NCBI GenBank assembly: GCA_026988355.1
Contig: JALSLK010000089.1
Span: forward strand, 1 to 64,000
Reading direction: 5' to 3'
DNA length: 64,000 bases
Origin: Flavobacteriaceae bacterium
Lineage (GTDB): Bacteria; Bacteroidota; Bacteroidia; Flavobacteriales; Flavobacteriaceae
Shown here: in pieces, positions 41,467-51,409 of the stretch
Layout: the number at the start of each line of letters is the position of its first letter
Numbering within the stretch: the stretch's first letter is position 1
The notes under the pieces: generated by a model
The model's database searches: none
What the model was told of the DNA's origin: nothing
The model's input: the letters and a program-made list of their open reading frames with translations, nothing else
Translations under genes and position numbers: made by a program

Positions 41467-42030
41467 ATGACAAAAAATGAAATTATCGAACAACTTAACA
41501 ATACAAGTGCATTGCGAGAGAATAGACTCCGAGTAGCAAACTTAATAATGCAAGACAGAGAACGTTTCGATATACTCCTAAAAATTATTTTTGATATAGA
41601 TACTAAAATATCCATAAAAGCAGCATGGGTTTTTGAGTTTGTATGTAAAAAAAAAATACATTGGTTGTACGATAACCTAGATTATTTTACACAAAATATT
41701 CAAAAACTCCATTTCGATAGTGCTGTAAGATCAATTGCGAAAGTATGTCAAATTCTGGTACTTAAAAGTCAAAAAACAACCATAGTAAATTTTACAAACC
41801 AACATAAAGAAAGCATTGCAGAAGTAGGATTTGATTGGATGATTTCAAGACATAAAGTAGCCATAAAAGCATATACAATGCAAACTTTATTTTATTTAGG
41901 AAAGCAATTTGACTGGATTCACGGAGCCTTGCAAGCGATTATTATTGACAATATGGACAAAGAAACGGCGGCATATAAATCGAGAGGATTAATTACCTTA
42001 GCACAAATTAAAAAGTTTACAAGTCGTTAA
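41467..42030 (+). CDS. conserved hypothetical, helical, upstream of purB
   Basis: Intact 187-aa ORF; no motif recognised. Confidence 0.6.
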   Translation: MTKNEIIEQLNNTSALRENRLRVANLIMQDRERFDILLKIIFDIDTKISIKAAWVFEFVCKKKIHWLYDNLDYFTQNIQKLHFDSAVRSIAKVCQILVLKSQKTTIVNFTNQHKESIAEVGFDWMISRHKVAIKAYTMQTLFYLGKQFDWIHGALQAIIIDNMDKETAAYKSRGLITLAQIKKFTSR

Positions 42031-42097
42031 TAACTTAGAAGTATTTTGTTTTGACTAGGAACATTTTCATTAAATTTGTTTTTTAAAAATAATCAAA

Positions 42098-43441
42098 ATG
42101 AATTTGACTTCTCTTAATGCAATTTCGCCAATTGATGGTAGATACCGTAATAAAGTAAAACAATTAGCAAACTATTTTTCTGAAGAAGCCTTAATAAAAT
42201 ATCGCGTAAAAGTTGAGATTGAATATTTTATAGCATTATGCGAATTGCCTTTGCCACAACTAAAAGATTTTGATAAAAATAAATTTGACTTATTGCGTAA
42301 AATTTACCTTCATTTTTCTACAAAAGATGCACTAAAAATAAAAGAAATAGAGCGTGTTACAAATCACGATGTAAAAGCAGTAGAATATTTTATTAAAGAA
42401 GAGTTTGATGCGCTAAAATTAAAAGAGTATAAAGAATTTATTCATTTTGGATTGACATCTCAAGACATCAATAATACAGCAATACCACTGTCGATAAACA
42501 ATGCGTTTGATGCTGTTTACTATCCAGAATTAGCAAATTTACTTGTAAAATTAAAAACATTAGTTAGCGAATGGAGCGATATAGCCATGCTTGCAAGAAC
42601 ACATGGACAACCAGCATCGCCAACGAGGTTAGGAAAAGAAATAGCTGTTTTTGTAGAACGTATAGAGCAACAAGTAAATCTATTGCAAAGAATACCTTAC
42701 GCTGCAAAATTTGGAGGAGCAACAGGAAATTTTAATGCACATGTAGTTGCATATCCACATATAGATTGGAAAAAATTTGGGAAAAATTATATAGAGAAAA
42801 TTTTAGGATTGCACCATTCTTTTCCTACAACACAAATAGAACATTACGATCATCTAGCAGCACAATTTGATGCATTAAAACGAATAAATACTATTATAAT
42901 AGATATGAATCGTGATTTTTGGACCTATATTTCTATGAATTATTTTGGACAAAAAATTAAAAAAGGGGAAGTAGGATCTTCTGCAATGCCACATAAGGTA
43001 AATCCAATAGATTTTGAAAATTCAGAAGGAAATTTAGGCATTGCAAATGCTATTTTTGAACACCTATCTGCCAAATTACCAATATCTAGAATGCAACGAG
43101 ATTTAACCGATTCTACTGTATTGCGAAATGTGGGAACACCATTAGCACATACCATAATAGGCTTTGCATCTACGTTAAAAGGATTGCATAAATTAGTATT
43201 AAATAAAACCAAATTTGAAGAAGATTTAGAAGGGAATTGGGCAGTAGTTGCAGAAGCAATACAAACAATTTTGCGAAGAGAAGCGTATCCAAATCCGTAC
43301 GAAGCATTAAAAGCACTTACAAGAACAAACGAAAAAATTACAAAAAAGTCCATACATAATTTTATAGATGAACTGGATGTTTCGAATAGTATTAAAGCAG
43401 AATTAAAAGTAATTTCTCCTAGTAATTTTACTGGAATATAG
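42098..43441 (+). CDS. purB: adenylosuccinate lyase
   Basis: LTSLNAISPIDGRYRNKVKQLANYFSE, GSSAMPHKVNPIDFENSEGNLG. Confidence 0.97.
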   Translation: MNLTSLNAISPIDGRYRNKVKQLANYFSEEALIKYRVKVEIEYFIALCELPLPQLKDFDKNKFDLLRKIYLHFSTKDALKIKEIERVTNHDVKAVEYFIKEEFDALKLKEYKEFIHFGLTSQDINNTAIPLSINNAFDAVYYPELANLLVKLKTLVSEWSDIAMLARTHGQPASPTRLGKEIAVFVERIEQQVNLLQRIPYAAKFGGATGNFNAHVVAYPHIDWKKFGKNYIEKILGLHHSFPTTQIEHYDHLAAQFDALKRINTIIIDMNRDFWTYISMNYFGQKIKKGEVGSSAMPHKVNPIDFENSEGNLGIANAIFEHLSAKLPISRMQRDLTDSTVLRNVGTPLAHTIIGFASTLKGLHKLVLNKTKFEEDLEGNWAVVAEAIQTILRREAYPNPYEALKALTRTNEKITKKSIHNFIDELDVSNSIKAELKVISPSNFTGI

Positions 43442-43451
43442 AGTAGAAGCA

Positions 43452-43494
43452 ATACCAATTTGATTTTTGGCTTATTTTGATATCAACTTGGTAT
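43452..43494. repeat. imperfect inverted repeat downstream of purB
   Basis: ATACCAATTTGAT (43452-43464) vs ATCAACTTGGTAT (43482-43494): 12/13 complementary. Confidence 0.65.
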
Positions 43495-43692
43495 AAGATA
43501 CAAGTTAGCGGTTATTAAACCCGAATTATTACATTAAAAAAAAATAATTCTTTTCAAATTTTACATTAATATCTAAAATTTAGAAGAAATCAAAAAAAAG
43601 CACTAATTTTATGTTACAAAAAAAACACTTTTAAAACAATTACTGCATTTACTTAAACATTGTGTATCATGCAGAACAAAAAAAATAATGAT

Positions 43693-44441
43693 GTAAGATG
43701 CAAGATGCAAGATGTAAGATGTAAGATGCAAGATGTAAGATGCAAGATGTAAGAAGTAAGATGTAAGAAGTAAGATGCAAGATACAAGATGTAAGAAGTA
43801 AGATGCAAGATGCAAGATGTAAGAAGTAAGATGTAAGATGTAAGATGCAAGATGTAAGAAGCAAGAAGTAAGATACAAGATGTAAGAAGTAAGATGCAAG
43901 ATGCAAGATGTAAGAAGTAAGATGTAAGATGCAAGATACAAGATGTAAGAAGCAAGAAGTAAGAAGCAAGATGTAAGAAGTAAGATGCAAGATGCAAGAT
44001 GTAAGATGTAAGAAGTAAGATGTAAGATGTAAGAAGTAAGAAGTAAGAAGTAAGATGCAAGATGTAAGATGTAAGATGTAAGATGCAAGATGTAAGATGC
44101 AAGATGTAAGATGCAAGATGTAAGATGTAAGATGCAAGATGTAAGATGTAAGAAGCAAGAAGTAAGATGTAAGATGTAAGATGTAAGATGTAAGATGTAA
44201 GATGTAAGATGCAAGATGTAAGAAGCAAGAAGTAAGATACAAGATGTAAGAAGTAAGATGCAAGATGCAAGATGTAAGAAGTAAGATGTAAGATGCAAGA
44301 TACAAGATGTAAGAAGCAAGAAGCAAGAAGTAAGATACAAGATGTAAGAAGTAAGATGCAAGATGTAAGATGTAAGATGTAAGAAGTAAGAAGTAAGAAG
44401 TAAGATGCAAGATGTAAGATGTAAGATATAAGAAGTAAGAT
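43693..44441 (+). repeat. heptameric tandem repeat array, 107 in-phase units [GA][TC]AAGA[TA]
   Basis: Parsed line by line: 749 bp = 107 x 7 with no indel; core AAGA invariant; only six unit types present. Confidence 0.97.
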
Positions 44442-44446
44442 TAGGT

Positions 44447-44878
44447 ATGATTACAATTAAACAAATAAGCCCAACAGACACCTACAATCTACGATTGGAA
44501 GTATTAAAAACAAATAAAGATTATATTTATCAATATAAAGATGATTTTAATATAAAAACAATACATTATGGTGCTTTTTTAGAGGATGTAAATGTTGGTA
44601 TTGTAACGATGATGAAAAATAAAAATCCATTACTCGAAGGAAAACAAATACAATTACGTGGTATGGCGGTAAAGCCTAAGGAACAAAGTAAAGGAGTAGG
44701 AAAGGAGTTGGTTAAAAAAGTAGTAGATGTAAGTGTCGAAAAAGATGTAAAAATATTATGGTGTAATGCTCGTGAACATGTTGTCGATTTTTATAAAAAA
44801 CTTGGATTTAAAATCAAAGGAAAACGATTTTATATAGAACATGTATGTTATCATTATCTAATGTATAAAGAATTATAA
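44447..44878 (+). CDS. GNAT family N-acetyltransferase
   Basis: LRGMAVKPKEQSKGVGKELVKKVVDV, DFYKKLGFKIKGKRFYIEHV. Confidence 0.88.
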   Translation: MITIKQISPTDTYNLRLEVLKTNKDYIYQYKDDFNIKTIHYGAFLEDVNVGIVTMMKNKNPLLEGKQIQLRGMAVKPKEQSKGVGKELVKKVVDVSVEKDVKILWCNAREHVVDFYKKLGFKIKGKRFYIEHVCYHYLMYKEL

Positions 44879-45583
44879 ATGCAAAATAGACGTTTTTTTA
44901 TCGCGAATATTATTTTGGCAAGTTTTGCTTTATTTTCGCCTACACTCTTTGCTAGTAAAAGAAAAAAATATTCTAAAGATATGCTTATTGGTAAAGAAAA
45001 AATAAAACTCTATGGCAAAGGATATAAGATGCAAAAAGAAGCATATCTAGCATTAGAGAAAATGAGAAAAGAAGCATTGGTAAAAGAAGTGCGAATACAT
45101 GTAATCTCAGCTTATCGAAGTTTTGAACATCAGAATAGAATTTGGTCTAGGAAATTTAAAAAATTTAAAGCACAAGGATATTCTGTAAAAGAAGCAATAA
45201 ATAAAGTCAAAGAATATTCTGCAATACCAGGAACATCAAGGCACCATTGGGGAACAGATGTTGACTTGGTTGATTACAATAAAAAATTTCTAAATAATAA
45301 AGCAATACATAGTAAATATGTTACTTGGATGGAAGAAAATGCGCATAAATACGGATTTTACCGTGTGTATACGAGTAATAAATTCCGAACAGGATATAAT
45401 TACGAGTCGTGGCATTACAGTTATCGAAATATCTCCAAATTTATGTTGGAAGATTATCTAAAATTAGACATTGTAGCAGTACTAAAAAATGAAAAAATAG
45501 CAGGAAATCAACTATTTACCAAACCGTTTTTAAAAAAATATTTGGATAATAATGTACTTGGAATAAATGATTATTTATTTTAA
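44879..45583 (+). CDS. M15 family D-Ala-D-Ala carboxypeptidase-like metallopeptidase
   Basis: SAYRSFEHQNRIW, GTSRHHWGTDVDL, SWHYSY. Confidence 0.88.
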   Translation: MQNRRFFIANIILASFALFSPTLFASKRKKYSKDMLIGKEKIKLYGKGYKMQKEAYLALEKMRKEALVKEVRIHVISAYRSFEHQNRIWSRKFKKFKAQGYSVKEAINKVKEYSAIPGTSRHHWGTDVDLVDYNKKFLNNKAIHSKYVTWMEENAHKYGFYRVYTSNKFRTGYNYESWHYSYRNISKFMLEDYLKLDIVAVLKNEKIAGNQLFTKPFLKKYLDNNVLGINDYLF

Positions 45584-45640
45584 ATATAGCCTAGAATAAC
45601 CCGTTAAATTTGGATGTTGAGTTGGTATAATATTTTGTTG

Positions 45641-47035
45641 TTACAAACTTCCAGTCATATCTTCAGGTTTTACCCATTCATCATATTGTGTTTCGGTTAC
45701 ATAACCTAAACGGATTGCTTCTTCTCGTAAAGTAGTTCCATTTTTATGTGCCGTATTCGCTATTTCAGCAGCTTTGTAATATCCAATTTTGGTATTAAGA
45801 GCTGTAACTAACATTAAAGAGTTATTTAATAATTCCGTTATTTTTTCTTGATTAACTTCCAAGCCTTCAATCGCATTTATAGCAAAAGACAGACAGGCAT
45901 CTCCTAATAACCGAGCAGATTGTAAAGCATTTGCAGCCATCATAGGTTTAAAAACATTTAATTCAAAATGACCTTGCATGCCTCCTACCGAAATAGCTAC
46001 ATCATTTCCGATAACTTGCGCACAAACCATAGTTAATGCTTCTGCTTGTGTTGGATTTACTTTTCCTGGCATAATAGAAGATCCAGGTTCGTTTGCAGGA
46101 AGGCTTAATTCGCCAATTCCGCTACGAGGACCAGATGCTAACATTCTAATATCATGTGCAATTTTATTTATAGAAACTGCAAGTATTTTTAAGGCGCTAT
46201 GCGTTTCAACAATAGCATCGTGTGCCGCTAGTGCTTCAAATTTGTTTTGTGCAGTAATAAAAGGTAAACCTGTAAATTCTGCTATTTTTTTTGCAACAAG
46301 AACATCGTATCCTTTAGGAGTATTAAGTCCAGTACCAACAGCAGTTCCGCCCAAAGCCAATTCGGATAAATGTGCTAATGTATTTTTTAATGCTTTTAAA
46401 CCATGATCTAATTGAGATACATAACCAGAAAATTCTTGTCCGACGGTTAGTGGAGTTGCATCCATTAAATGCGTACGACCAATTTTTACGACACTTTTAA
46501 ATGCAATTGCTTTTTTATGTAATGTGTCACGTAACTTTTCTATATTCGGAATCGTATTTTTTGTAATTAACTTATACACTGCAATATGCATTCCAGTAGG
46601 AAACGTATCGTTAGAAGATTGTGATTTGTTTACATCGTCGTTTGGTTGGATTATTTTTTCATCTTTTCCGATAATTCTTCCTGCAATTTCTTGCGCTCTA
46701 TTAGCAATAACTTCATTTACATTCATGTTACTTTGTGTGCCCGAACCAGTTTGCCAAATTACTAATGGAAATTGATTATCGTGTTTCCCATCTAGTATTT
46801 CATCACAAACTTGTGCTATTAAATCGCGTTTCTCTACAGTTAAAACATCCAATTCACAATTGGTATATGCAGCAGCTTTTTTTAGATATGCAAAACCATA
46901 AACAACTTCTAAAGGCATGGTTGCACTAGGACCAATTTTAAAGTTATTACGAGAGCGTTCTGTTTGTGCTCCCCAATATTTGTTCGACGGAACTTTAACT
47001 TCTCCCATTGTATCTTTTTCTATTCTGTATGCCAT
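45641..47035 (-). CDS. fumC: class II fumarate hydratase
   Basis: [50 protein letters not shown]; start at 47035. Confidence 0.97.
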   Translation of the reverse strand: MAYRIEKDTMGEVKVPSNKYWGAQTERSRNNFKIGPSATMPLEVVYGFAYLKKAAAYTNCELDVLTVEKRDLIAQVCDEILDGKHDNQFPLVIWQTGSGTQSNMNVNEVIANRAQEIAGRIIGKDEKIIQPNDDVNKSQSSNDTFPTGMHIAVYKLITKNTIPNIEKLRDTLHKKAIAFKSVVKIGRTHLMDATPLTVGQEFSGYVSQLDHGLKALKNTLAHLSELALGGTAVGTGLNTPKGYDVLVAKKIAEFTGLPFITAQNKFEALAAHDAIVETHSALKILAVSINKIAHDIRMLASGPRSGIGELSLPANEPGSSIMPGKVNPTQAEALTMVCAQVIGNDVAISVGGMQGHFELNVFKPMMAANALQSARLLGDACLSFAINAIEGLEVNQEKITELLNNSLMLVTALNTKIGYYKAAEIANTAHKNGTTLREEAIRLGYVTETQYDEWVKPEDMTGSL

Positions 47036-47308
47036 GATTTGTTTCTTTTTTTGTACTACAAATTTACAAAATATCAATGAAATTGATTATAGAAGTGCCT
47101 AAAAGAATAAAATAAATTTTATATCGAACTAAGGTTAATATTTACGTAAATAATGTTGCGATAAAAGTGGCAAAAAGTATCTACTGACTTCTGTAGTATT
47201 GTACCCTAATGTTCATCAAATTGTTAATAAACTCAAAAAAAAGTATATTAGTTTAAAAAAAAGGTATTACTTTTGCTATGCATTTAAAATATAAAATATA
47301 GAAATAAT

Positions 47309-47476
47309 ATGGACATAGCACAGTTTGTTGGTTTTTTAATCTTTTTAACGATCTTTACAATGGGGTTTTGGTTGATGATTTTTGTAATTACATTCGTTAT
47401 ACCATATTGGTTAATGGGTAATTTTAAAGAGAAAAGACAATTAAAAAAAGAAGCTAAAAAAGCTGCAAAAAGCTAG
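47309..47476 (+). CDS. small membrane protein, 55 aa
   Basis: MDIAQFVGFLIFLTIFTMGFWLMIFVITFVIPYWLMGNFKEKRQLKKEAKKAAKS*; hydrophobic body with basic tail; below the ORF-track cutoff. Confidence 0.5.
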   Translation: MDIAQFVGFLIFLTIFTMGFWLMIFVITFVIPYWLMGNFKEKRQLKKEAKKAAKS

Positions 47477-47524
47477 TTTCTACATTTTACTAAATAAGCT
47501 AAAAAATCGAATTGGTATAATATA

Positions 47525-47560
47525 AAAAATCCATCCATAAAATTTTATGGATGGATTTTT
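47525..47560. terminator. perfect palindromic bidirectional terminator
   Basis: AAAAATCCATCCATAAAA|TTTTATGGATGGATTTTT, 18-bp arms. Confidence 0.8.
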
Positions 47561-47566
47561 AGGTTA

Positions 47567-48454
47567 TTACACAAATTGTTTGGATACTTTTTCTGCTTTT
47601 CTGCTTTCTGCATAATCGTAAAAACCCTCGCCAGATTTAGAGCCTAGTTTTCCTGCTTGAACCATATTTACTAGTAATGGACAAGGTGCGTATTTTGGAT
47701 TTTTAAAACCATCGTACATTACCTGCAATATAGATAAGCAAACGTCCAATCCAATAAAATCAGCTAATTGCAACGGTCCCATAGGATGTCCCATTCCTAA
47801 TTTCATGACATTATCAATTTCATAAACTCCTGCAACACCATTGTATAAGGTTTCTATGGCTTCATTAATCATTGGCATTAAGATACGATTTGCAACAAAA
47901 CCAGGATAATCGTTTACTTCTAACGGAATTTTATTCAGTTTACTAGAAACTTCCATAATAGTTTTCGTTACAGCATCGCTTGTAGAGTAACCTCTAATAA
48001 TTTCTACCAATTTCATGATTGGTACTGGATTCATAAAATGCATGCCAATTACCTTTTCTGGTCTGCTAGTTACACTTGCTATTTTTGTAATTGAAATGGA
48101 AGAAGTGTTGGTTGCCAATATGGCATTTTTAGGAGCAGATTCGTCAATCAATTGAAATATTTTTAATTTAATAACTTCATTTTCTGTAGCAGCTTCAATT
48201 ACTAAATCTGCATTAGAAACGCCTTTTTTTGTGTCTGTAAAAGCAGTAATATTACTTAAAGTATCCCTTTTTATAGATTCTGTAATGCGCTCTTTTGCAA
48301 TTAGTCTATCTAAATTTTTTGTAATGGTTGCGATTCCTTTATCAATAGCATCTTCCGAAATATCAATTAAGTTTACTTGGTATCCATTTTGTGCAAAAAC
48401 ATGGGCAATTCCGTTTCCCATAGTTCCTGCTCCGATTACGGCTATATTTTTCAT
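47567..48454 (-). CDS. 3-hydroxybutyryl-CoA dehydrogenase family protein
   Basis: AVIGAGTMGNGIAHVFAQNGY, MHFMNPVPIMKLVEIIRG. Confidence 0.93.
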   Translation of the reverse strand: MKNIAVIGAGTMGNGIAHVFAQNGYQVNLIDISEDAIDKGIATITKNLDRLIAKERITESIKRDTLSNITAFTDTKKGVSNADLVIEAATENEVIKLKIFQLIDESAPKNAILATNTSSISITKIASVTSRPEKVIGMHFMNPVPIMKLVEIIRGYSTSDAVTKTIMEVSSKLNKIPLEVNDYPGFVANRILMPMINEAIETLYNGVAGVYEIDNVMKLGMGHPMGPLQLADFIGLDVCLSILQVMYDGFKNPKYAPCPLLVNMVQAGKLGSKSGEGFYDYAESRKAEKVSKQFV

Positions 48455-48480
48455 TCTGTCGTTTATTTGTTTAATTACTT

Positions 48481-49440
48481 TTAAAAGCAGTCAATAATTT
48501 GTTGTGCAACACGTAGTGCGTCTGTGCCATGTTTTAAAGTTACTATTGGCGTAGTTTCATTTTCTATAGCAGTTGCAAAGGTTTCTAACTCATCCAATAT
48601 GGCATTATTATTCTCAATAGTTGGATTTTCAAAATAGATTTGTTTTTTTACACCTTCTGCATTTTGCAATATCATAGCAAATTCATCTGGATTTTCTGGT
48701 ACATCTTTCATTTTTACCACTTCGCTCTTTTTTTCTAAAAAATCAACAGATATATAAGCGTCTTTTTGGAAAAATCGTGATTTACGCATGTTTTTCATCG
48801 AAATTCTACTTGCGGTTAGGTTTGCCACACAGCCATTTTCAAATTCGATTCGTGCATTTGCGATATCTGGTGTTTCGCTAATTACCGAAACACCGCTTGC
48901 GTGCACATTTTTTACTGGAGAATTAACCACACTTAATATAATATCTATATCGTGAATCATTAAATCTAATACAACAGGAACATCCGTTCCTCTAGGATTA
49001 AATTCTGCCAAGCGATGCGTTTCTATAAACATTGGACTATCAATTAAGTGTTTTACAGCTATAAATGCTGGATTAAATCGCTCTACATGACCAACTTGCC
49101 CTTTTATATGGTATTTGTCTGCTAATGTTCTAATTGCTTCAGCCTCACTTACTGTTTTGGTAATTGGCTTCTCTATAAATACATGTCTCCCTTTAGTAAT
49201 TGCTTCTTTAGCACATTCAAAGTGTGATAATGTTGGTGTAACAATATCAACTACATCTACAGCTTCTATTAGACTCGTAACGGAGTTAAAATATTTATAA
49301 CCAAATTCTTCTGCCACTTTTTTACCATTTTCTTCGTTCGCATCGTAAAAACCAACTAGCTCATATTTAGTAGATTGATTTAGTAATTTTAAATGAATTT
49401 TCCCTAGATGACCTGCACCTAATACACCTGCTTTTAACAT
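48481..49440 (-). CDS. Gfo/Idh/MocA family oxidoreductase
   Basis: AGVLGAGHLGKIHLKLL, VFIEKPITKTVSEAE. Confidence 0.88.
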   Translation of the reverse strand: MLKAGVLGAGHLGKIHLKLLNQSTKYELVGFYDANEENGKKVAEEFGYKYFNSVTSLIEAVDVVDIVTPTLSHFECAKEAITKGRHVFIEKPITKTVSEAEAIRTLADKYHIKGQVGHVERFNPAFIAVKHLIDSPMFIETHRLAEFNPRGTDVPVVLDLMIHDIDIILSVVNSPVKNVHASGVSVISETPDIANARIEFENGCVANLTASRISMKNMRKSRFFQKDAYISVDFLEKKSEVVKMKDVPENPDEFAMILQNAEGVKKQIYFENPTIENNNAILDELETFATAIENETTPIVTLKHGTDALRVAQQIIDCF

Positions 49441-49675
49441 AAATTTAGTTTAATTATTGAATTACTATTTTGCCATTTTTAAACGACTTAATTACGTACC
49501 AAAAATACAATTTTTTTTTATTATACTAAAAAAGAAATAACAAAGATGGTATTATTAATTTTTATTTTTACTGTATTTTATAGTGTTAATTTTTAAGGCT
49601 TTAGAATTTCTTTAGATTTAGTTTTTAACTTTAAAACAGTAAAATGACTAACATTTACTAATTAATATCAATATC

Positions 49676-51388
49676 ATGAAAAAAGCTACTTACCTCATTC
49701 TTTATTTACTTATAGTTCAGAGCATTTATGCAACAACTTATAATGTTGGTCCAAGTCAAACATATACAGAGCTAGGTGATGTTCCATGGATAAGTTTAAT
49801 TGCTGGAGATATTGTGCAAATACATTGGCGTAGTATGCCTTATGCTGAGAAAATATTTTTAAGAGGACAAGGTACAGAAGTAAATCCGATAATAATACGT
49901 GGTATTCCTAATACTAATGGAGATTTGCCAGTCCTAACTGGAGAAAATGCTACAACTAATGCACAATTTGCTAGTTATTTTAGCAGCCAATATACCGAAG
50001 ATTTGTCTTTATTTTTAATTTATAGAGGTCCGAATGATTCTTGGAGTGATTATAAACCAAAGCATCTAATTATTGAATATCTTGAAATTACAGGAGTTAA
50101 GCCTGAACATACATTTACAGATCAATTCGGAAATGTTAGAAACTATAGTAATTTTGGAACAGGAATTTGTGCTATTGTATGTGAAAATTTAACCATTCGA
50201 CATTGTAAAATACACCATAATTCACAAGGCATTTTTACAAATACAAATGGAGATGAAAATCAAATCTCTAGAGATTTATTAATCGAATATAATGAAATTT
50301 GGGATAATGGAAATGTAGATGATGATAAGCATCATAATATTTATGCTCAAGCAGCTGGAACAATTATTCAATATAATAAAATTGGAAGTTTAGTACCTGG
50401 AAGTCTTGGATCTTCATTAAAAGATAGATCATCAGGTACTATTATTAGATATAATTGGATTGAATCTTCTTCAAGAGCAATTGATTTAGTAGAATGCCAA
50501 GAAGGTTGTCATATTCTTACAGAAGAACCTAATTATCACGATGCTTATGTATATGGTAACGTAATAGAAAATGATATAACACAAAGTCCTTTTGCATCAA
50601 GTATGATTCATTTTGGATATGATAATAGTTCCGTAAATGCAAAAAGAGGTTCCTTGTTTTTTTATAACAATACTGTATATATAAAAGGAGATACTAGCGA
50701 TTATTGGTATGTAAATTTATTTGATGTAACTGATGATAACAATTCGTTAACTATGGAAGGCTCTTTAGAGATGCACAACAATATTATTCATAAAAACGGA
50801 ACTACTAATTTACGATTGATGAGAGATGGAGGAACAATTGAGTTTTATACAAATAATTGGTTGCAAAACGACTATACGGCACTCGGATATCAAGCTACGG
50901 CAAATGTAGTTTATACGACACAACCAATTTTGGGCGTAACTCCTGATTTTATTGATGTAACTAATAAAAATTTTGAGTTAATAAATTCTTCATCTTGTGT
51001 TGATATTGCAACCTCTATGATAGGAATTGTCGATACGGATTATTTACCTACGATGGAGTATAAACATCCTGCAAATGGAGTAGTGCGTGTAATGACTGGT
51101 TCTGCATTTGATATTGGAGCATTTGAATATAAAAATGTTTTGACTACGGATTCAGATGAATTTGATACTAGTGTAACAGTATATCCAAATCCTGCTAAAA
51201 ATTCATTTACCATTAAGATTAAAAATGATAGTATAGATAATGTTGTTATTTATAGCGAATTAGGACAAGAATTAAGAAGGCTAAACACAAGTTTAATAAA
51301 TATTTCTGATTTTAATGGTGGAATTTATTTTGTAAAAATTTCTACTAAAAATGGAAAAAATGTAATTAAAAAAATGATTAAAAGATAA
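49676..51388 (+). CDS. right-handed parallel beta-helix secreted protein with T9SS sorting domain
   Basis: N-terminal signal peptide; repeats such as LTIRHCKIHHNSQGIFTN; C-terminal VTVYPNPAKNSFTIKI...FNGGIYFVKISTKNGKNVIKKMIKR. Confidence 0.88.
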   Translation: MKKATYLILYLLIVQSIYATTYNVGPSQTYTELGDVPWISLIAGDIVQIHWRSMPYAEKIFLRGQGTEVNPIIIRGIPNTNGDLPVLTGENATTNAQFASYFSSQYTEDLSLFLIYRGPNDSWSDYKPKHLIIEYLEITGVKPEHTFTDQFGNVRNYSNFGTGICAIVCENLTIRHCKIHHNSQGIFTNTNGDENQISRDLLIEYNEIWDNGNVDDDKHHNIYAQAAGTIIQYNKIGSLVPGSLGSSLKDRSSGTIIRYNWIESSSRAIDLVECQEGCHILTEEPNYHDAYVYGNVIENDITQSPFASSMIHFGYDNSSVNAKRGSLFFYNNTVYIKGDTSDYWYVNLFDVTDDNNSLTMEGSLEMHNNIIHKNGTTNLRLMRDGGTIEFYTNNWLQNDYTALGYQATANVVYTTQPILGVTPDFIDVTNKNFELINSSSCVDIATSMIGIVDTDYLPTMEYKHPANGVVRVMTGSAFDIGAFEYKNVLTTDSDEFDTSVTVYPNPAKNSFTIKIKNDSIDNVVIYSELGQELRRLNTSLINISDFNGGIYFVKISTKNGKNVIKKMIKR

Positions 51389-51409
51389 TGATAATCACAA
51401 GTAAGTAAA

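Noticed and set aside
43693-44441. Possible CRISPR array
   Set aside because: Units are 7 bp and contiguous, with no unique spacers and no cas genes in the window.
43609-44481. Three overlapping minus-strand ORFs (290, 247, 205 aa) of repeated LTSYILHL-type sequence
   Set aside because: They arise because the heptamer array has no stop codons in any minus frame (period 21 bp = 7 aa). Presence in all three frames, overlap and composition show they are repeat artefacts.
45978-46406. 142-aa plus-strand ORF
   Set aside because: Antisense to fumC; no independent motif.
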